Source: Hyphomonas sp. (GTDB taxonomy: Bacteria > Pseudomonadota > Alphaproteobacteria > Caulobacterales > Hyphomonadaceae). From it: 64,000 bases of DNA. Of this stretch, positions 38,017 to 48,712 are shown piece by piece. Numbering within the stretch: the first letter of the stretch is position 1; each line of letters begins with the position of its first letter. The position numbers and the translations under genes were made by a program. The notes beneath the pieces were generated by a model. The model did not search any database. It was given only the letters and a program-made list of their open reading frames with translations, and was not told the DNA's origin. The stretch spans positions 1,406,099 to 1,470,098 of the forward strand of contig NZ_JAGYJH010000003.1 of assembly GCF_018402285.1 (NCBI RefSeq), read 5' to 3'.

Positions 38017-39041
38017 GCGCTGGCAAGCTCACCGAGGAGGCGCGGGTCTTCGCCGGCAGCCTTAAGGTCTGCCATGACCGCGTCTGCCTGTTCGGGCGCA
38101 ACCGCGAGGACAAGACCGATGCCCATGTTGAAGGTACGGTGCATTTCTTCAAGATCGACTTGTCCGGCGTCCTGCAGCCACTGGAAGACCGGGGGCGGGG
38201 TCCAGGCGGCGCGGTCGATGCGCGGGACGAGGCTGTCGGGACACATGCGGGGCGTGTTCTCGGTGATGCCGCCGCCGGTGATGTGGGCGAGGCCTTTGAT
38301 GCGACCCGAGCGGATCAGCGGCATCACGAGCGGCGCATAAAGGCGGGTCGGTGTCAGGAGGGCTTCGCCCAGCGTCTCGGAACTGGAGAAGGGCGAGGGG
38401 CCGCCATAGAAGAGGCCCTCGCGTTCCACGATGCGGCGGATCAGCGAGTAGCCGTTGGAATGGGGACCGGAGGAGGCGATGCCGATCAGCGTGTCGCCGG
38501 GTTTCATGTCGCCCATGCGGGGGAGTACCTTGTCGCGGTCCACCGCGCCGACGACAAAGCCGGCCAGGTCATAATGGCCGGGGGGATACATGCCGGGCAT
38601 TTCAGCGGTTTCGCCGCCGACGAGGGCGCAGCCCGAGCGGCGGCAGCCTTCTGCGATGCCGGCAATGACGGCTTCTGCGATGCCGCCCTCGAGCTTGCCG
38701 GTGGCGAAATAGTCGAGGAAAAACAGCGGCTCGGCGCCCTGCGCCAGCACATCATTGGCGCACATGGCGACCAGATCGATGCCAACGGTGTTGTGGATGC
38801 CGGTTTCGAAGGCGAGCATCAGCTTGGTGCCGACGCCGTCTGTGCCCGACACCAGGATCGGGTCGTTGAAACCGGCTGCTTTAAGATCGAACAGCGCGCC
38901 AAATCCGCCGAGGCCGCCCATCACACCGGCGCGGGCGGTGGCCTTGGCCATCGGAGAGATTGCGTCTACGAGGCGCTCGCCTGCCTCAATATCGACACCC
39001 GCGTCACGATAAGAGAGAGGCGTCTTGGACGGCGTGTTCAT
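38013..39041 (-). CDS. purM: Phosphoribosylformylglycinamidine cyclo-ligase
   Basis: LSYRDAGVDIEAGERLVDAI, LVGGETAEMPGMY; overlaps purN start. Confidence 0.97.
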   Translation of the reverse strand: MNTPSKTPLSYRDAGVDIEAGERLVDAISPMAKATARAGVMGGLGGFGALFDLKAAGFNDPILVSGTDGVGTKLMLAFETGIHNTVGIDLVAMCANDVLAQGAEPLFFLDYFATGKLEGGIAEAVIAGIAEGCRRSGCALVGGETAEMPGMYPPGHYDLAGFVVGAVDRDKVLPRMGDMKPGDTLIGIASSGPHSNGYSLIRRIVEREGLFYGGPSPFSSSETLGEALLTPTRLYAPLVMPLIRSGRIKGLAHITGGGITENTPRMCPDSLVPRIDRAAWTPPPVFQWLQDAGQVDLEEMHRTFNMGIGLVLAVAPEQADAVMADLKAAGEDPRLLGELASA

Positions 39042-39186
39042 TGGAATTGTGGCCCCTCAGTTTACCTGAATCGGCGCGTTAGCATGACGATGGCCCGAGT
39101 TCCAGTGAAGGATCGGAAGTGAAGCAGCCGGTTTCCGCCAGCGGGCAGGGTTGCTAGAAGAAAGACCGACAAGGAGTTCACCCCCC

Positions 39187-40206
39187 ATGATTCGATGGAT
39201 TATTGCCGCCGCGCTCGTGATTTTCGCTGCTGCGCCAATGGCTTTGGCCGACACGCGCGATGTCTACACGATCCGCGACATTGAGGTGGACCAGCAGGCC
39301 GCGACTGTCATTGAGGCGCGCGAAGCGGCCATGGCGTCTGCCCGGGTCGCTGCGGCGCGGGCCCTGATCAGCAAGATTACGCTCGCTTCCGACCGGAGCG
39401 CCGCAGGCGGCATCCCGGTTGACGGGGCGCTGGCGTCCCGCCTTACGGCAGCCGTCGACGTGCAGGAAGAAACGGCCGGCGCAGGCCGGTATCGCGGCAA
39501 GCTGGCGGTCGTGCTGAACCCGCAGATGGTGCGCGCGCATCTGGACTCGCTGAATGTTCCCTATCTCGACAGTCAGGCCCCTCTGGCGCTCATGGTTCCG
39601 GTAACCACGACGGCATCTGCCGCAGATGCGTGGCGGGCCGCCTTTGAAGAACGCAACAATGGCGCGCTCGCGCCCTACGTTACAGCGAGCGGCAATTTCT
39701 ACTCGGCCTACAGCTCCTGGTCTGAAATTTCGGCAGAGGCCGTGCCCCTGAACGCCCGCCGGGCCCTGATTGCGGAGCTGCAGGGACGCGACGGCGCCTG
39801 GCGCGTGGTTGTCTCTTCTGTAACCGCCGCCGGAAATGAGCCGGTTGGCGCAACCCCGCCGGCAGCCAGCCTGACGGACGCGGCCAAAGCCGTGACAACC
39901 CTTCTGGGCGAGAGCTGGAAAGAGGCATCCATCGTGCGCGATGGCAGCCGGACGAGAGTGGATGCGTCGGTGCGCTATACTTCGCTAGCCGAGTGGAACA
40001 CGCTGCGCGGCGCGCTCGCCCGCTCGCCGCTGGTTTCAGACTTCCGCACCAAAGCCGTTGCAAGGGAAGGCGCGCTTGTCTCCTTTGCGTATGCCGGTGA
40101 TGAAAACCGCCTGCGCAGCGACCTGGTTCAGCGCGGCGTGAGCCTGAGCCAGGAAGATGGCAAGCTGACCCTGCGATCGGCTGTAACCACGACCGGCATC
40201 CAGTGA
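39187..40206 (+). CDS. DUF2066 domain-containing secreted protein
   Basis: Signal peptide MIRWIIAAALVIFAAAPMALA; DVYTIRDIEVDQQAATVIEAREAAMASARVAAARALISKIT; upstream of hdaA. Confidence 0.82.
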   Translation: MIRWIIAAALVIFAAAPMALADTRDVYTIRDIEVDQQAATVIEAREAAMASARVAAARALISKITLASDRSAAGGIPVDGALASRLTAAVDVQEETAGAGRYRGKLAVVLNPQMVRAHLDSLNVPYLDSQAPLALMVPVTTTASAADAWRAAFEERNNGALAPYVTASGNFYSAYSSWSEISAEAVPLNARRALIAELQGRDGAWRVVVSSVTAAGNEPVGATPPAASLTDAAKAVTTLLGESWKEASIVRDGSRTRVDASVRYTSLAEWNTLRGALARSPLVSDFRTKAVAREGALVSFAYAGDENRLRSDLVQRGVSLSQEDGKLTLRSAVTTTGIQ

Positions 40207-40935
40207 CGTCAGAGACCGGCGGATCGCAGGACGGTCCGGGCCAGCCGCTGCTGTCTTTCCCGGCGCCTGATGCGCACTGGGGCGGGTTGATCAGGGGTGG
40301 GCCGAACGAAGCCGCCATCGGTCTGGCGTCTCGCCCGGCAGCCTGGGCGACCCACGCCCTATGCCTAACCGGCCCAATCCGGTGCGGGCTGAGCTACCTT
40401 GCGCAGGCTTGGGCTGGCCGGTTTGGTGGGAAATATTTGACGTCGCAGGACTTCACCGGCCTGAAACTCGGCGCGCTCGACGCGCTGGCTGGAGCGCATG
40501 TAGCGCTGGACGATGTGGACATGATTGTTGTGAAGCGGGATGAGCCGCTGTTGCTGTTCTACAATATGGTGGCGGCCAAGGGCGGGCGGTTGCTGCTGGT
40601 GGCGCATACTGGCCCTGCGGCGTGGCGAACCGGCATCGCAGACCTTCGTTCGCGGCTCAACTCCATGCCGGTGGTTGAAATCGGCCAGCCGGATGAAGCC
40701 CATCTCAGGGCGCGGCTTCGGGCCGCAGCCGCCCGGCGCTTCATGAAACTGTCGCCAGAGACGATCAATTACCTCGTCGCCGCGTATTGACCTTTCCTAT
40801 GAGGCAATCGAGACCCTCATGGACAGGCTGAGCGGGGCAGTGAGCATGGCCGGGAAGGCACCGGGGCTGGCGCTTGCCCGCCTGGTGCTTGAAGGATTGG
40901 ATGAAGACCGCGAAGAAGATGAGGGCGCAGGCTGA
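40203..40935 (+). pseudogene. hdaA: DnaA regulatory inactivator HdaA, apparently split by a 1-nt insertion near 40780-40782
   Basis: First frame ends ..SPETINYLVAAY*; +1 frame continues RIDLSYEAIETLMDRLSGAVSMAGKAPGLALARLVLEGLDEDREEDEGAG*. Confidence 0.75.
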
Positions 40936-40963
40936 AAGCCGGGCGCCGGACCAGGGGTGAGCG

Positions 40964-43144
40964 ATGCCGGACGGGCAACAGCAGCAGCGTGCAGTCAGAC
41001 AGATCATGTCTTCCCCGCAGCGATTCCTGAACCGGGAGCTTTCCTGGCTGCAGTTCAACCAGCGTGTGCTGGACGAAGCCAACAACGCCGACCACCCGCT
41101 GCTCGAGCGTCTGCGCTTCCTGTCGATTTCGGCGAGCAACCTCGATGAGTTCGACATGGTGCGCTATGCGGGCCTGCGCGAGCAGGTGCGCGCGGGCGTG
41201 ACCAGGCTGAGCCTTGACGGACTGACGCCGGCCCAGCAGGTGGCCGAGATTGAAGCAGCGGCGCTGAAGCTGATCGCGGCCCAGCAGGAACAGTGGCGCA
41301 AGCTGAAAGGCGAGATGGAGGAAAAGGGCATCCATGTGCTGGAGCCGCGCGATCTGACGCGCAAGGAACGCGGCGAAATCGAAGAATACTTCACCGCCAA
41401 CATCTTTCCGATCCTGACGCCGCTTGCGGTCGATCCGGCGCATCCGTTTCCGTTTATTCCCAATCTCGGCTTCACGATTGCCTTTGACCTGGAGTCAGAA
41501 ACCGGCGGCGAGGGACAGGTGGGTATCGTGCCGATGCCAACCTTTGTGCGGCGCTTCATCCGTCTGCAGACAGGCACCAAGCCCGGCATCCGGTTCATTG
41601 CCCTGGAGGATGTCATCGGGATGTTCCTGGGCGCGCTTTTTCCGGGCTTCAAGGAAGCGGGGCGGTGTCTGTTCCGGATCGTGCGCGACAGCGATATCGA
41701 GATCGAGGAAGAGTCTGAAGATCTTATCCGTGAGTTTGAAGTTCTGCTGAAACAGCGCCGGCGTGGCCGTATCGTCCGCCTACGGATGCAGTCGAGCGCG
41801 CCTGAAAAACTGCGCCATTTCATCATGCGTGAAATCGGGGCAGAACCTTCCGATATTGTTCTATATGACGGCATTCTTGGTATGGCGCGGCTCTCGGAGC
41901 TCATTGTCGATGACCAGCCGCAGCTGCTGTTCCCGGCATATGAGCCCCGCTATCCTGAACGTGTCCGGGAAATGGGCGGGGATATTTTTGCGGCCATTCG
42001 TGCCAAGGACATCCTCATTCATCACCCGTTTGAAAGCTTCGATGTTGTGGTCGAATTCGTGCGCCAGGCGGCGGCCGACCCGCAGGTTGTGGCGATAAAG
42101 CAGACCCTTTACCGGACAACTGTGAATTCCCCCATCGTCGGCGCCTTGATCGAGGCGGCGGAGTCCGGCAAGACGGTGACTGCGCTGGTCGAGATCAAGG
42201 CACGTTTCGACGAAGAGGCGAACCTGCGGCTGGCGCGTGACCTGGAGCGGGCAGGTGTCCAGGTTGTCTACGGCTTCATCGAGTACAAGACGCACGCAAA
42301 GGTATCGCTGGTCGTTCGCCGGGAAGGCAATGACCTTCGCACGTACACGCACTATGGAACGGGCAACTATCATCCGGTCAATGCGCGGATTTATACGGAC
42401 CTTTCCCTGTTCACGGCCGATCAGGCGCTTGGGCGGGACGCCAACCGTCTGTTCAACTATGTGACCGCGTATCGCGAGCCGCCTGAAGTGGCACCTGCTT
42501 TCGAGACGATCGGGATGTCGCCGGTAACGCTGAAAAAGCAGTTGATCGACATGATTGATGTTGAGACGCAGGCTGCACGCAAAGGGAAACCCAGCGGGGT
42601 CTGGGCGAAGATGAACAGTCTGGTAGATCCCGATGTGATCGATGCGCTTTACAAGGCGAGCCAGGCAGGTGTGCCAGTGGTGCTGGTTGTGCGCGGTATC
42701 TGTTGCCTGCGCCCGGGCATTCCCGGCGTTTCGGACAATATCACGGTAAAGAGTATCGTCGGTCGCTTTCTTGAACATTCCCGGATCATCTGCTTTGCCA
42801 ATGGCGAGGCATTGCCTTCCGCGAATGCAAAAGTGTTTCTCTCTTCGGCCGACTGGATGCCGCGTAATCTTATGCGGCGCGTGGAAGTTCTTGTTCCCCT
42901 CTTCAATCCAACAGTTCACCGGCAGGTTCTCAACCAGATCATGGTGGCCAATCTCAATGATGAACGCCAGACCTGGCTGATGCATCCGGACGGCAGTTAT
43001 GAGCGGCTCAAGGCAGCTTCCCCGGAAACGGCTTTTTCAGCGCACGGATATTTCATGGACAATCCCAGCCTTTCCGGCCGAGGAAGCGCGCTGGAAGTCA
43101 GCCTGCCGCCGAGGCTTTCCTACCGTGAGACCCATCCGAAATGA
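40964..43144 (+). CDS. ppk1: Polyphosphate kinase 1
   Basis: RFLNRELSWLQFNQRVLDEA, HHPFESFDVVVEFVRQAAADPQVVAIKQTLYRT, HYGTGNYHPVNARIYTD. Confidence 0.97.
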   Translation: MPDGQQQQRAVRQIMSSPQRFLNRELSWLQFNQRVLDEANNADHPLLERLRFLSISASNLDEFDMVRYAGLREQVRAGVTRLSLDGLTPAQQVAEIEAAALKLIAAQQEQWRKLKGEMEEKGIHVLEPRDLTRKERGEIEEYFTANIFPILTPLAVDPAHPFPFIPNLGFTIAFDLESETGGEGQVGIVPMPTFVRRFIRLQTGTKPGIRFIALEDVIGMFLGALFPGFKEAGRCLFRIVRDSDIEIEEESEDLIREFEVLLKQRRRGRIVRLRMQSSAPEKLRHFIMREIGAEPSDIVLYDGILGMARLSELIVDDQPQLLFPAYEPRYPERVREMGGDIFAAIRAKDILIHHPFESFDVVVEFVRQAAADPQVVAIKQTLYRTTVNSPIVGALIEAAESGKTVTALVEIKARFDEEANLRLARDLERAGVQVVYGFIEYKTHAKVSLVVRREGNDLRTYTHYGTGNYHPVNARIYTDLSLFTADQALGRDANRLFNYVTAYREPPEVAPAFETIGMSPVTLKKQLIDMIDVETQAARKGKPSGVWAKMNSLVDPDVIDALYKASQAGVPVVLVVRGICCLRPGIPGVSDNITVKSIVGRFLEHSRIICFANGEALPSANAKVFLSSADWMPRNLMRRVEVLVPLFNPTVHRQVLNQIMVANLNDERQTWLMHPDGSYERLKAASPETAFSAHGYFMDNPSLSGRGSALEVSLPPRLSYRETHPK

Positions 43145-44628
43145 GTTTCCCGAAGTCCAGGCTGGCGGGCATTATCGACATCGGGTCCAACTCGGTGCGC
43201 CTTGTGATTTGCGAGGTGATGGGCGCCTCCATCCTGCAGACCTTCAATGAAAAGGTTATGGCGGGCCTCGGCGAAGGGGTGCCCAGGTCTGGGCACCTGT
43301 CGCCAAGGGGCGTCGAGGCAGCGCTCAAGGCGTTGAGCCGTTACCGTGCCATCCTCAGGGCGCTGAACGTTGAAACATATCAGGCTGTCGCAACGGCTGC
43401 TGTGCGCATGGCAAGCGATGGCGACGCTTTCCTCAAACAGGCAGGCAAGATTCTGGGGGTGCCGGTCAGGCTGCTCAGCGGGGAAGATGAGGCGCGGCTA
43501 TCTGCGCGCGGCGTGGACCTGAGCATCCATGATCCGGTCGGCCTGATTGGGGATCTGGGGGGATCAAGCCTTGAGTTTAAGCGGATTGGGCTGAAGAAGG
43601 GTCCAGAGGTCGGCGAAAGCCTGATGCTGGGGCCGCTTGCGCTCGGCGACATCGTCAGCGATCCCAAGGAATTGCGCAAACGCATCCGGGATACGCTGAA
43701 GACCAGCGACGCACTGATCGGCGCGAAAGGAAGATTTTATGCCGTGGGCGGAGCATGGCGCGCGTTCGGCCGGCTGGTCATGGAAATGGACAAGTATCCG
43801 TTGCAAGTGCTGCAGGGCTTTCAGATCAATGACGGGCAGGTGGCCCGCGCGGCCAAGCTCTGCATCGATTCGCTGACCAATGCCGCCGCGCGTCAGCAAA
43901 TCGAGGCAATAGACAAGCGCCGCGCGAAGCACTTCCCGATGGCGGCCATCCTCATCGAGGAAATCCTGACCCATAGTGCTCTGGAAGGCGTAACGATTTC
44001 CGCTGCGGGCGTTCGTGAAGGCGTGCTTCACGACCTTCTGGAGATGACCCTTGATGATCCGCTGACCGATGGGATCATTGCCTATGCACGGCTCGATCAC
44101 AACCAGATCGCCTTCGGTCGGGCGCTGCACGAATTCATCTCGCCCGCGCTGGTGCCCCAGAATGACCTGTTCGGGTCACCGGCTGCAGATGTTCGCATCG
44201 AGAAAGCCGCCTGCATGATGGCCGACAGCGCCGGCCGCTTCCATCCCGACCACCGCGCCGCGATGGCGTATGATCAGGCCCTGCGCGCGCCCTATCTGGG
44301 GGTGACCCATCCCGAGCGGGCGATGATCGCCCATGCCATCGGATGCCGGTACGAAAAGGACTTCAAGCGTCCGGGTGAGCATATCATGCTGACAACCGAG
44401 CAGCAGGCTGAGCGAGCAAAACAGATAGGCTTGCTCATGCGCCTGGGCGCAGTCTTCTCCGGAAGGTCGGGTCCGATCCTGCAGCGCGCGTCACTGCATC
44501 TGGAAGGGGATACACTGACACTCAAGGTGCACCGGCGCGACGCCAATCTGATTTCGGAAACCGTCGAGCGCCGCTTTTCCCAGGCCGCCGGCATGCTGCG
44601 GCTGAAGCACGCCACCCTTGTTCGCTAG
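43141..44628 (+). CDS. ppx: Exopolyphosphatase / Ppx-GppA family
   Basis: GIIDIGSNSVRLVICEVMGA, LIGDLGGSSLEF; overlaps ppk1 stop. Confidence 0.93.
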   Translation: MSFPKSRLAGIIDIGSNSVRLVICEVMGASILQTFNEKVMAGLGEGVPRSGHLSPRGVEAALKALSRYRAILRALNVETYQAVATAAVRMASDGDAFLKQAGKILGVPVRLLSGEDEARLSARGVDLSIHDPVGLIGDLGGSSLEFKRIGLKKGPEVGESLMLGPLALGDIVSDPKELRKRIRDTLKTSDALIGAKGRFYAVGGAWRAFGRLVMEMDKYPLQVLQGFQINDGQVARAAKLCIDSLTNAAARQQIEAIDKRRAKHFPMAAILIEEILTHSALEGVTISAAGVREGVLHDLLEMTLDDPLTDGIIAYARLDHNQIAFGRALHEFISPALVPQNDLFGSPAADVRIEKAACMMADSAGRFHPDHRAAMAYDQALRAPYLGVTHPERAMIAHAIGCRYEKDFKRPGEHIMLTTEQQAERAKQIGLLMRLGAVFSGRSGPILQRASLHLEGDTLTLKVHRRDANLISETVERRFSQAAGMLRLKHATLVR

Positions 44629-44634
44629 GCTGGC

Positions 44635-45802
44635 TCAGACGTCGAACAGGCGGACCTGACCACCATTAAACGAAACGGCAAGCTTGCCGGAGAGAAGCGC
44701 GATCGCCTTCCTGCCGAACATCTCGTAGCGCCAGCCCGTCATCGCAGCGATGTCTTCGCTGGTCTCGCCGCGGGCGATCCGGTCAATATCGCTGGAATTG
44801 GCAATGAGGCGCGGCACGACATCGTTTTCGTCCGAGACGTGTTTCAGCAGCACCTTTGAGCAGTTCGGGCGCGCCGGCCGGGATCTGGGCGTTCTGGACC
44901 GGGCGGGTGAGCTCGGGCGCGAAAGCATCCGGATTGGCGAGGGCTTCCTTGATGGCGTCGACCAGGCCCTGGCCATGTTTGGACCGGATAAAGCCGTTGG
45001 GGACGGCGCGCAGCTGGTTGAAGTCGTCTTCCGAGCGCGGCTTCTGGGCGGCGATTTCCTGGATCGCGTCATCCTTGAGGATGCGGCGGCGGGGCTTGTC
45101 GAGTTCCTGCGCGGTGCGTTCGCGCCAGGCGGCGACGGCCACCACGATGGCGGCATAGTCCTTCTTGGGCATGCGCAGTTTCAGGCGCTGCCAGGCGTTC
45201 ATGGGGTCGGTGTCATAGGTGGCCGGGTCTTCGAGTTCGGCCATTTCCTCGCGCACCCAGTTCATGCGGCCGGTATTTTCCAGCTCATCGCGCATTTTGA
45301 GGTAGGCGTCGCGCAGATGGGTTACGTCGCCCAGCGCGTAGACCAGCTGTTTCTGGCTGAGCGGGCGGCGCATCCAGTCGGTAAACTGGCTGGATTTGTC
45401 GATATGCTTGCGCAGGACGCGCTGGACCAGATTGTCGTAGGAAATCGAATCGCCAAAGCCCAGCGCCATGGCGGCGACCTGGGTGTCGAACACCGGTCCG
45501 GGCGGATGGCCGATCAGGCGATTGAAGATTTCGATGTCCTGGCGGGCAGCGTGGAACACCTTGGTCTGGCGGTCTGAGGCGATCAGGTCGAGAAACGGCC
45601 GGATATCAAGATCTTCGGCGCGCGGGTCTATCAGGCCTTCCACGCCGGGGGCGGACGCCTGAATGAGGCACAGCTCGGGCCAGTAGGTTGTCTCCCGGTG
45701 GAATTCGGTGTCCACGCAGACGAAGTCGGATTCGGAGAGCGCGCCGCACAGATCTTCCAGTGCGGACTGCTCTGTTATGGGGGTCAGGGTGTTGTCAGTC
45801 AT
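44635..45802 (-). pseudogene. rnd: Ribonuclease D, C-terminal region in a shifted frame (1-nt insertion near 44862)
   Basis: Frame 1: VCVDTEFHRETTYWPELCLIQ...RPVQNAQIPAGAPELLK; frame 2: VLLKHVSDENDVVPRLIANSSDIDRIARGETSEDIAAMTGWRYEMFGRKAIALLSGKLAVSFNGGQVRLFDV*. Confidence 0.82.
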
Positions 45803-45899
45803 CCCTTGAGCGCTTATCGCACCAACTTGACAAAGGCGAGGGGGTCTGTGCCCTACGCCGCTTCTTTCTGATTCAGCGATTTTCCGGAGATTTCGCCCG

Positions 45900-47723
45900 A
45901 TGCATGCCTATCGCACCCATACCTGCGGCGAGCTGCGCAAGTCCCATGTGGGAGAAACCGTAAAGATTTCAGGCTGGCTGCACCGCCGCCGGGACCATGG
46001 CGGGGTGATGTTCATCGATCTGCGCGATCATTACGGGCTCACCCAGATTGTCTTCAATCCCGGCTCTCCGGGCTTTGCGACGGTCGAGCGCCTGCGCGCC
46101 GAGAGTGTCATCACGGTTGAGGGCAAGGTCGTCGCCCGTGACGCGGAACTCGTGAACGCGAATCTCGGCACAGGCGAGATCGAAGTCGTTGGCGGTGCGG
46201 TCTCGGTCCAGTCCGAAGCGGCCGAACTGCCGATGCCGGTCTTTGGTGATCACTCATATCCTGAAGAAATCCGTCTCAAGCACCGGTACCTGGACCTGCG
46301 CCGCGAGCAGCTGCACAAGAACATGATCCTGCGCAGCCAGGTGATCGCGAGCCTGCGCCGCCGCATGGTGGCTGAGGGCTTTACCGAATATCAGACGCCG
46401 ATCCTGACAGCCTCCAGCCCGGAAGGCGCGCGCGACTTCCTCGTGCCGAGCCGGTTACATCCGGGCGAGTTCTACGCGCTGCCTCAGGCGCCCCAGCAGT
46501 TCAAGCAGCTGCTGATGGTGTCGGGTTTTGACCGCTACTTCCAGATCGCGCCCTGCTTCCGGGATGAAGATGCCCGCGCCGACCGCTCGCCGGGTGAATT
46601 CTACCAGCTCGATATCGAGATGAGCTTCGTGACGCAGGACGACGTGTTCAATTCGATTGAGCCTGTCATGCGCGGCGTGTTCGAGGAGTTTGCCGATTGG
46701 GAAGGCAAAGGCCGCAAGGTTGCTGAAGGTGCGTTCCCGCACATTCCTTACGCAGAAGCCATGCTGAAATACGGCGTCGACAAACCGGACCTGCGCAACC
46801 CGATCCTGTGCTCGGATGTCTCCGACATCATGATGCGCGATGACGTGACGCTGGCCGTGTTCAAGAAGATCGTCGGCGGTGGCGGCATCGTGCGCGCTAT
46901 CCCGGCGCCGAATTCAGCCGAACAGCCGCGCTCGTTCTTCGACAAGATGGATGCCTGGGCGAAAAAGGAAATGCAGGCGCCGGGGCTTGGCTATATGCGT
47001 TTCGTTGAAGAAAACGGCGCGCTGACGGCAACGGGCCCGATTGCGAAGTTCTTCGAGCCGGCCGCGCTGGCCGCACTGGCCAAGACGGCCGGCGTGAAGG
47101 CGGGCGACGCCCTCTTCTTCTCCGCTGGCGACAAGACGGCTGCCGTGAAACTGCAGGGCCAGGCGCGAATCCGGGTGGGCGAGGAGCTCGGCATCATTGA
47201 GCCAGGCATCTTCCGCTTCTGCTGGATTGTCGATTTTCCGATGTATGAGTGGGATGAAGACAACAAGAAGGTAGACTTCAGCCACAACCCGTTCTCGATG
47301 CCTCAAGGCGGCATGGAGGCGCTGCTCGCGGCTGACACGGTTGAGAAGCAGCTCGACCTCAAGGCGTTCCAGTACGACATCGTCTGTAACGGTGTGGAGC
47401 TCTCGTCCGGCGCCATCCGGAACCACCGTCCGGATGTGATGCTCAAAGCGTTCGAACTGGCCGGCTATGGCCCGGAAGTGGTCGAGGCGAAGTTTGGCGG
47501 GATGCTGAATGCGTTTCGCTATGGCGCCCCCCCGCACGGCGGCATTGCGCCGGGCGTAGACCGGATCGTCATGCTCCTGGCGGAGACGGACTCGCTGCGC
47601 GACGTGATCCTGTTCCCGATGAACCAGCAGGCCCGCGACCTTCTGATGGGCGCGCCGAGCCCCGTGGACGAGCGACAGCTCAAGGAACTCAACATCCGCC
47701 TTGCGCCGGTCGTGAAGGCGTAG
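45900..47723 (+). CDS. aspS: Aspartyl-tRNA synthetase
   Basis: [64 protein letters not shown]. Confidence 0.97.
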   Translation: MHAYRTHTCGELRKSHVGETVKISGWLHRRRDHGGVMFIDLRDHYGLTQIVFNPGSPGFATVERLRAESVITVEGKVVARDAELVNANLGTGEIEVVGGAVSVQSEAAELPMPVFGDHSYPEEIRLKHRYLDLRREQLHKNMILRSQVIASLRRRMVAEGFTEYQTPILTASSPEGARDFLVPSRLHPGEFYALPQAPQQFKQLLMVSGFDRYFQIAPCFRDEDARADRSPGEFYQLDIEMSFVTQDDVFNSIEPVMRGVFEEFADWEGKGRKVAEGAFPHIPYAEAMLKYGVDKPDLRNPILCSDVSDIMMRDDVTLAVFKKIVGGGGIVRAIPAPNSAEQPRSFFDKMDAWAKKEMQAPGLGYMRFVEENGALTATGPIAKFFEPAALAALAKTAGVKAGDALFFSAGDKTAAVKLQGQARIRVGEELGIIEPGIFRFCWIVDFPMYEWDEDNKKVDFSHNPFSMPQGGMEALLAADTVEKQLDLKAFQYDIVCNGVELSSGAIRNHRPDVMLKAFELAGYGPEVVEAKFGGMLNAFRYGAPPHGGIAPGVDRIVMLLAETDSLRDVILFPMNQQARDLLMGAPSPVDERQLKELNIRLAPVVKA

Positions 47724-47756
47724 GCCGCACACTCAACCGTCATGGCTGAAAACAAG

Positions 47757-47785
47757 GCCGCCGGGTGATGAGCCCGGCGGTTTTC
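47757..47785 (+). terminator. Rho-independent terminator after aspS
   Basis: ccgccgggt-gatg-agcccggcggttttcg. Confidence 0.75.
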
Positions 47786-47809
47786 GTTTGTCGGTATTTC
47801 AGGAGCCGC

Positions 47810-48550
47810 TCAATCAGCTTTCGCGATGATTGTCTGCGTGTCGCACATCGCAAGGCTGATCCCGGCGGGCAAGCGCGTTGTGAGCGAGCCGCAGGCGCCA
47901 GCGAAATCAGCCGACTCTGCGCCTGTGACGCCTGTAAGATCAGCCCCTGGCAGGCGGGCATCCCGGAAGGACGCGTCGGTCAGGTCAGCGCCGGTGAAGC
48001 TGGCTTCTGTGAGGTTGGCGCCGTCGAAGATCGTGCCGCGCAGGTTGGCGCGGTCGAGGACTGTATCGGTGCAGTTGGCGCCTGAAAGGTCAGCGGTCTC
48101 AAGGCGGGCAAACAGCAGGGTCGCGCCTTTGAAGTTCACACCGATCAGGCGGGCCTTTTCGAGATTAGCGCCCTGCATGCGCGCGCGACTGAAGTCTGCG
48201 CCCGAAGCGAGCACATCCTGCATGCGGGCATTGTTGAACACGGCATCGGCGAGGCGGGCGCTGGTCAGGTCCGCGCCGCGCAAATCCGCGCCGGTTACAT
48301 TGGCGTTCTGCATGTTGACAGCAGTGGCCCGGACACCGCGCATGAAGGCATAGTCAAAACGCGCGCCGGAATAATTTGCCCCGTTCAGCGTCCACCCGGC
48401 AAGATTGCGGCCCGACAGGTCACACTCTGCGCAGGCACCGCCATAGCTTGGCGACCAGGCTACAGGCTGGCCCTGAGCCAACGCTGTGTTGGCAAATACG
48501 GCCGTCAATAAACCGGCCAGCGAGATAAGACGCATTTGTGGCGCGAACAT
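47810..48550 (-). CDS. Secreted pentapeptide-repeat protein
   Basis: Signal peptide, then repeats of A(D/N)LxxA: CDLSGRNLAGWTLNGANYSGARF...ANLRGTIFDGANLTEASFTGADLTDASF. Confidence 0.88.
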   Translation of the reverse strand: MFAPQMRLISLAGLLTAVFANTALAQGQPVAWSPSYGGACAECDLSGRNLAGWTLNGANYSGARFDYAFMRGVRATAVNMQNANVTGADLRGADLTSARLADAVFNNARMQDVLASGADFSRARMQGANLEKARLIGVNFKGATLLFARLETADLSGANCTDTVLDRANLRGTIFDGANLTEASFTGADLTDASFRDARLPGADLTGVTGAESADFAGACGSLTTRLPAGISLAMCDTQTIIAKAD

Positions 48551-48712
48551 GTGACTTGGATAATGGCAATTCTGAAAACTCTAAACTGAACAAACAGTAA
48601 GAAGTGTAAAAGCCCGGTAACTGTGGCTGCTTTGCAATAGCTTGTGACGCCGCGACAGGGTTAATGCGCCGCCCTGCGGGGGTAGAATCAGGAGGGGGAC
48701 TCGCCTCAGACG

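Noticed and set aside
41861-42985. 374-aa minus-strand ORF
   Set aside because: Antisense shadow of ppk1.
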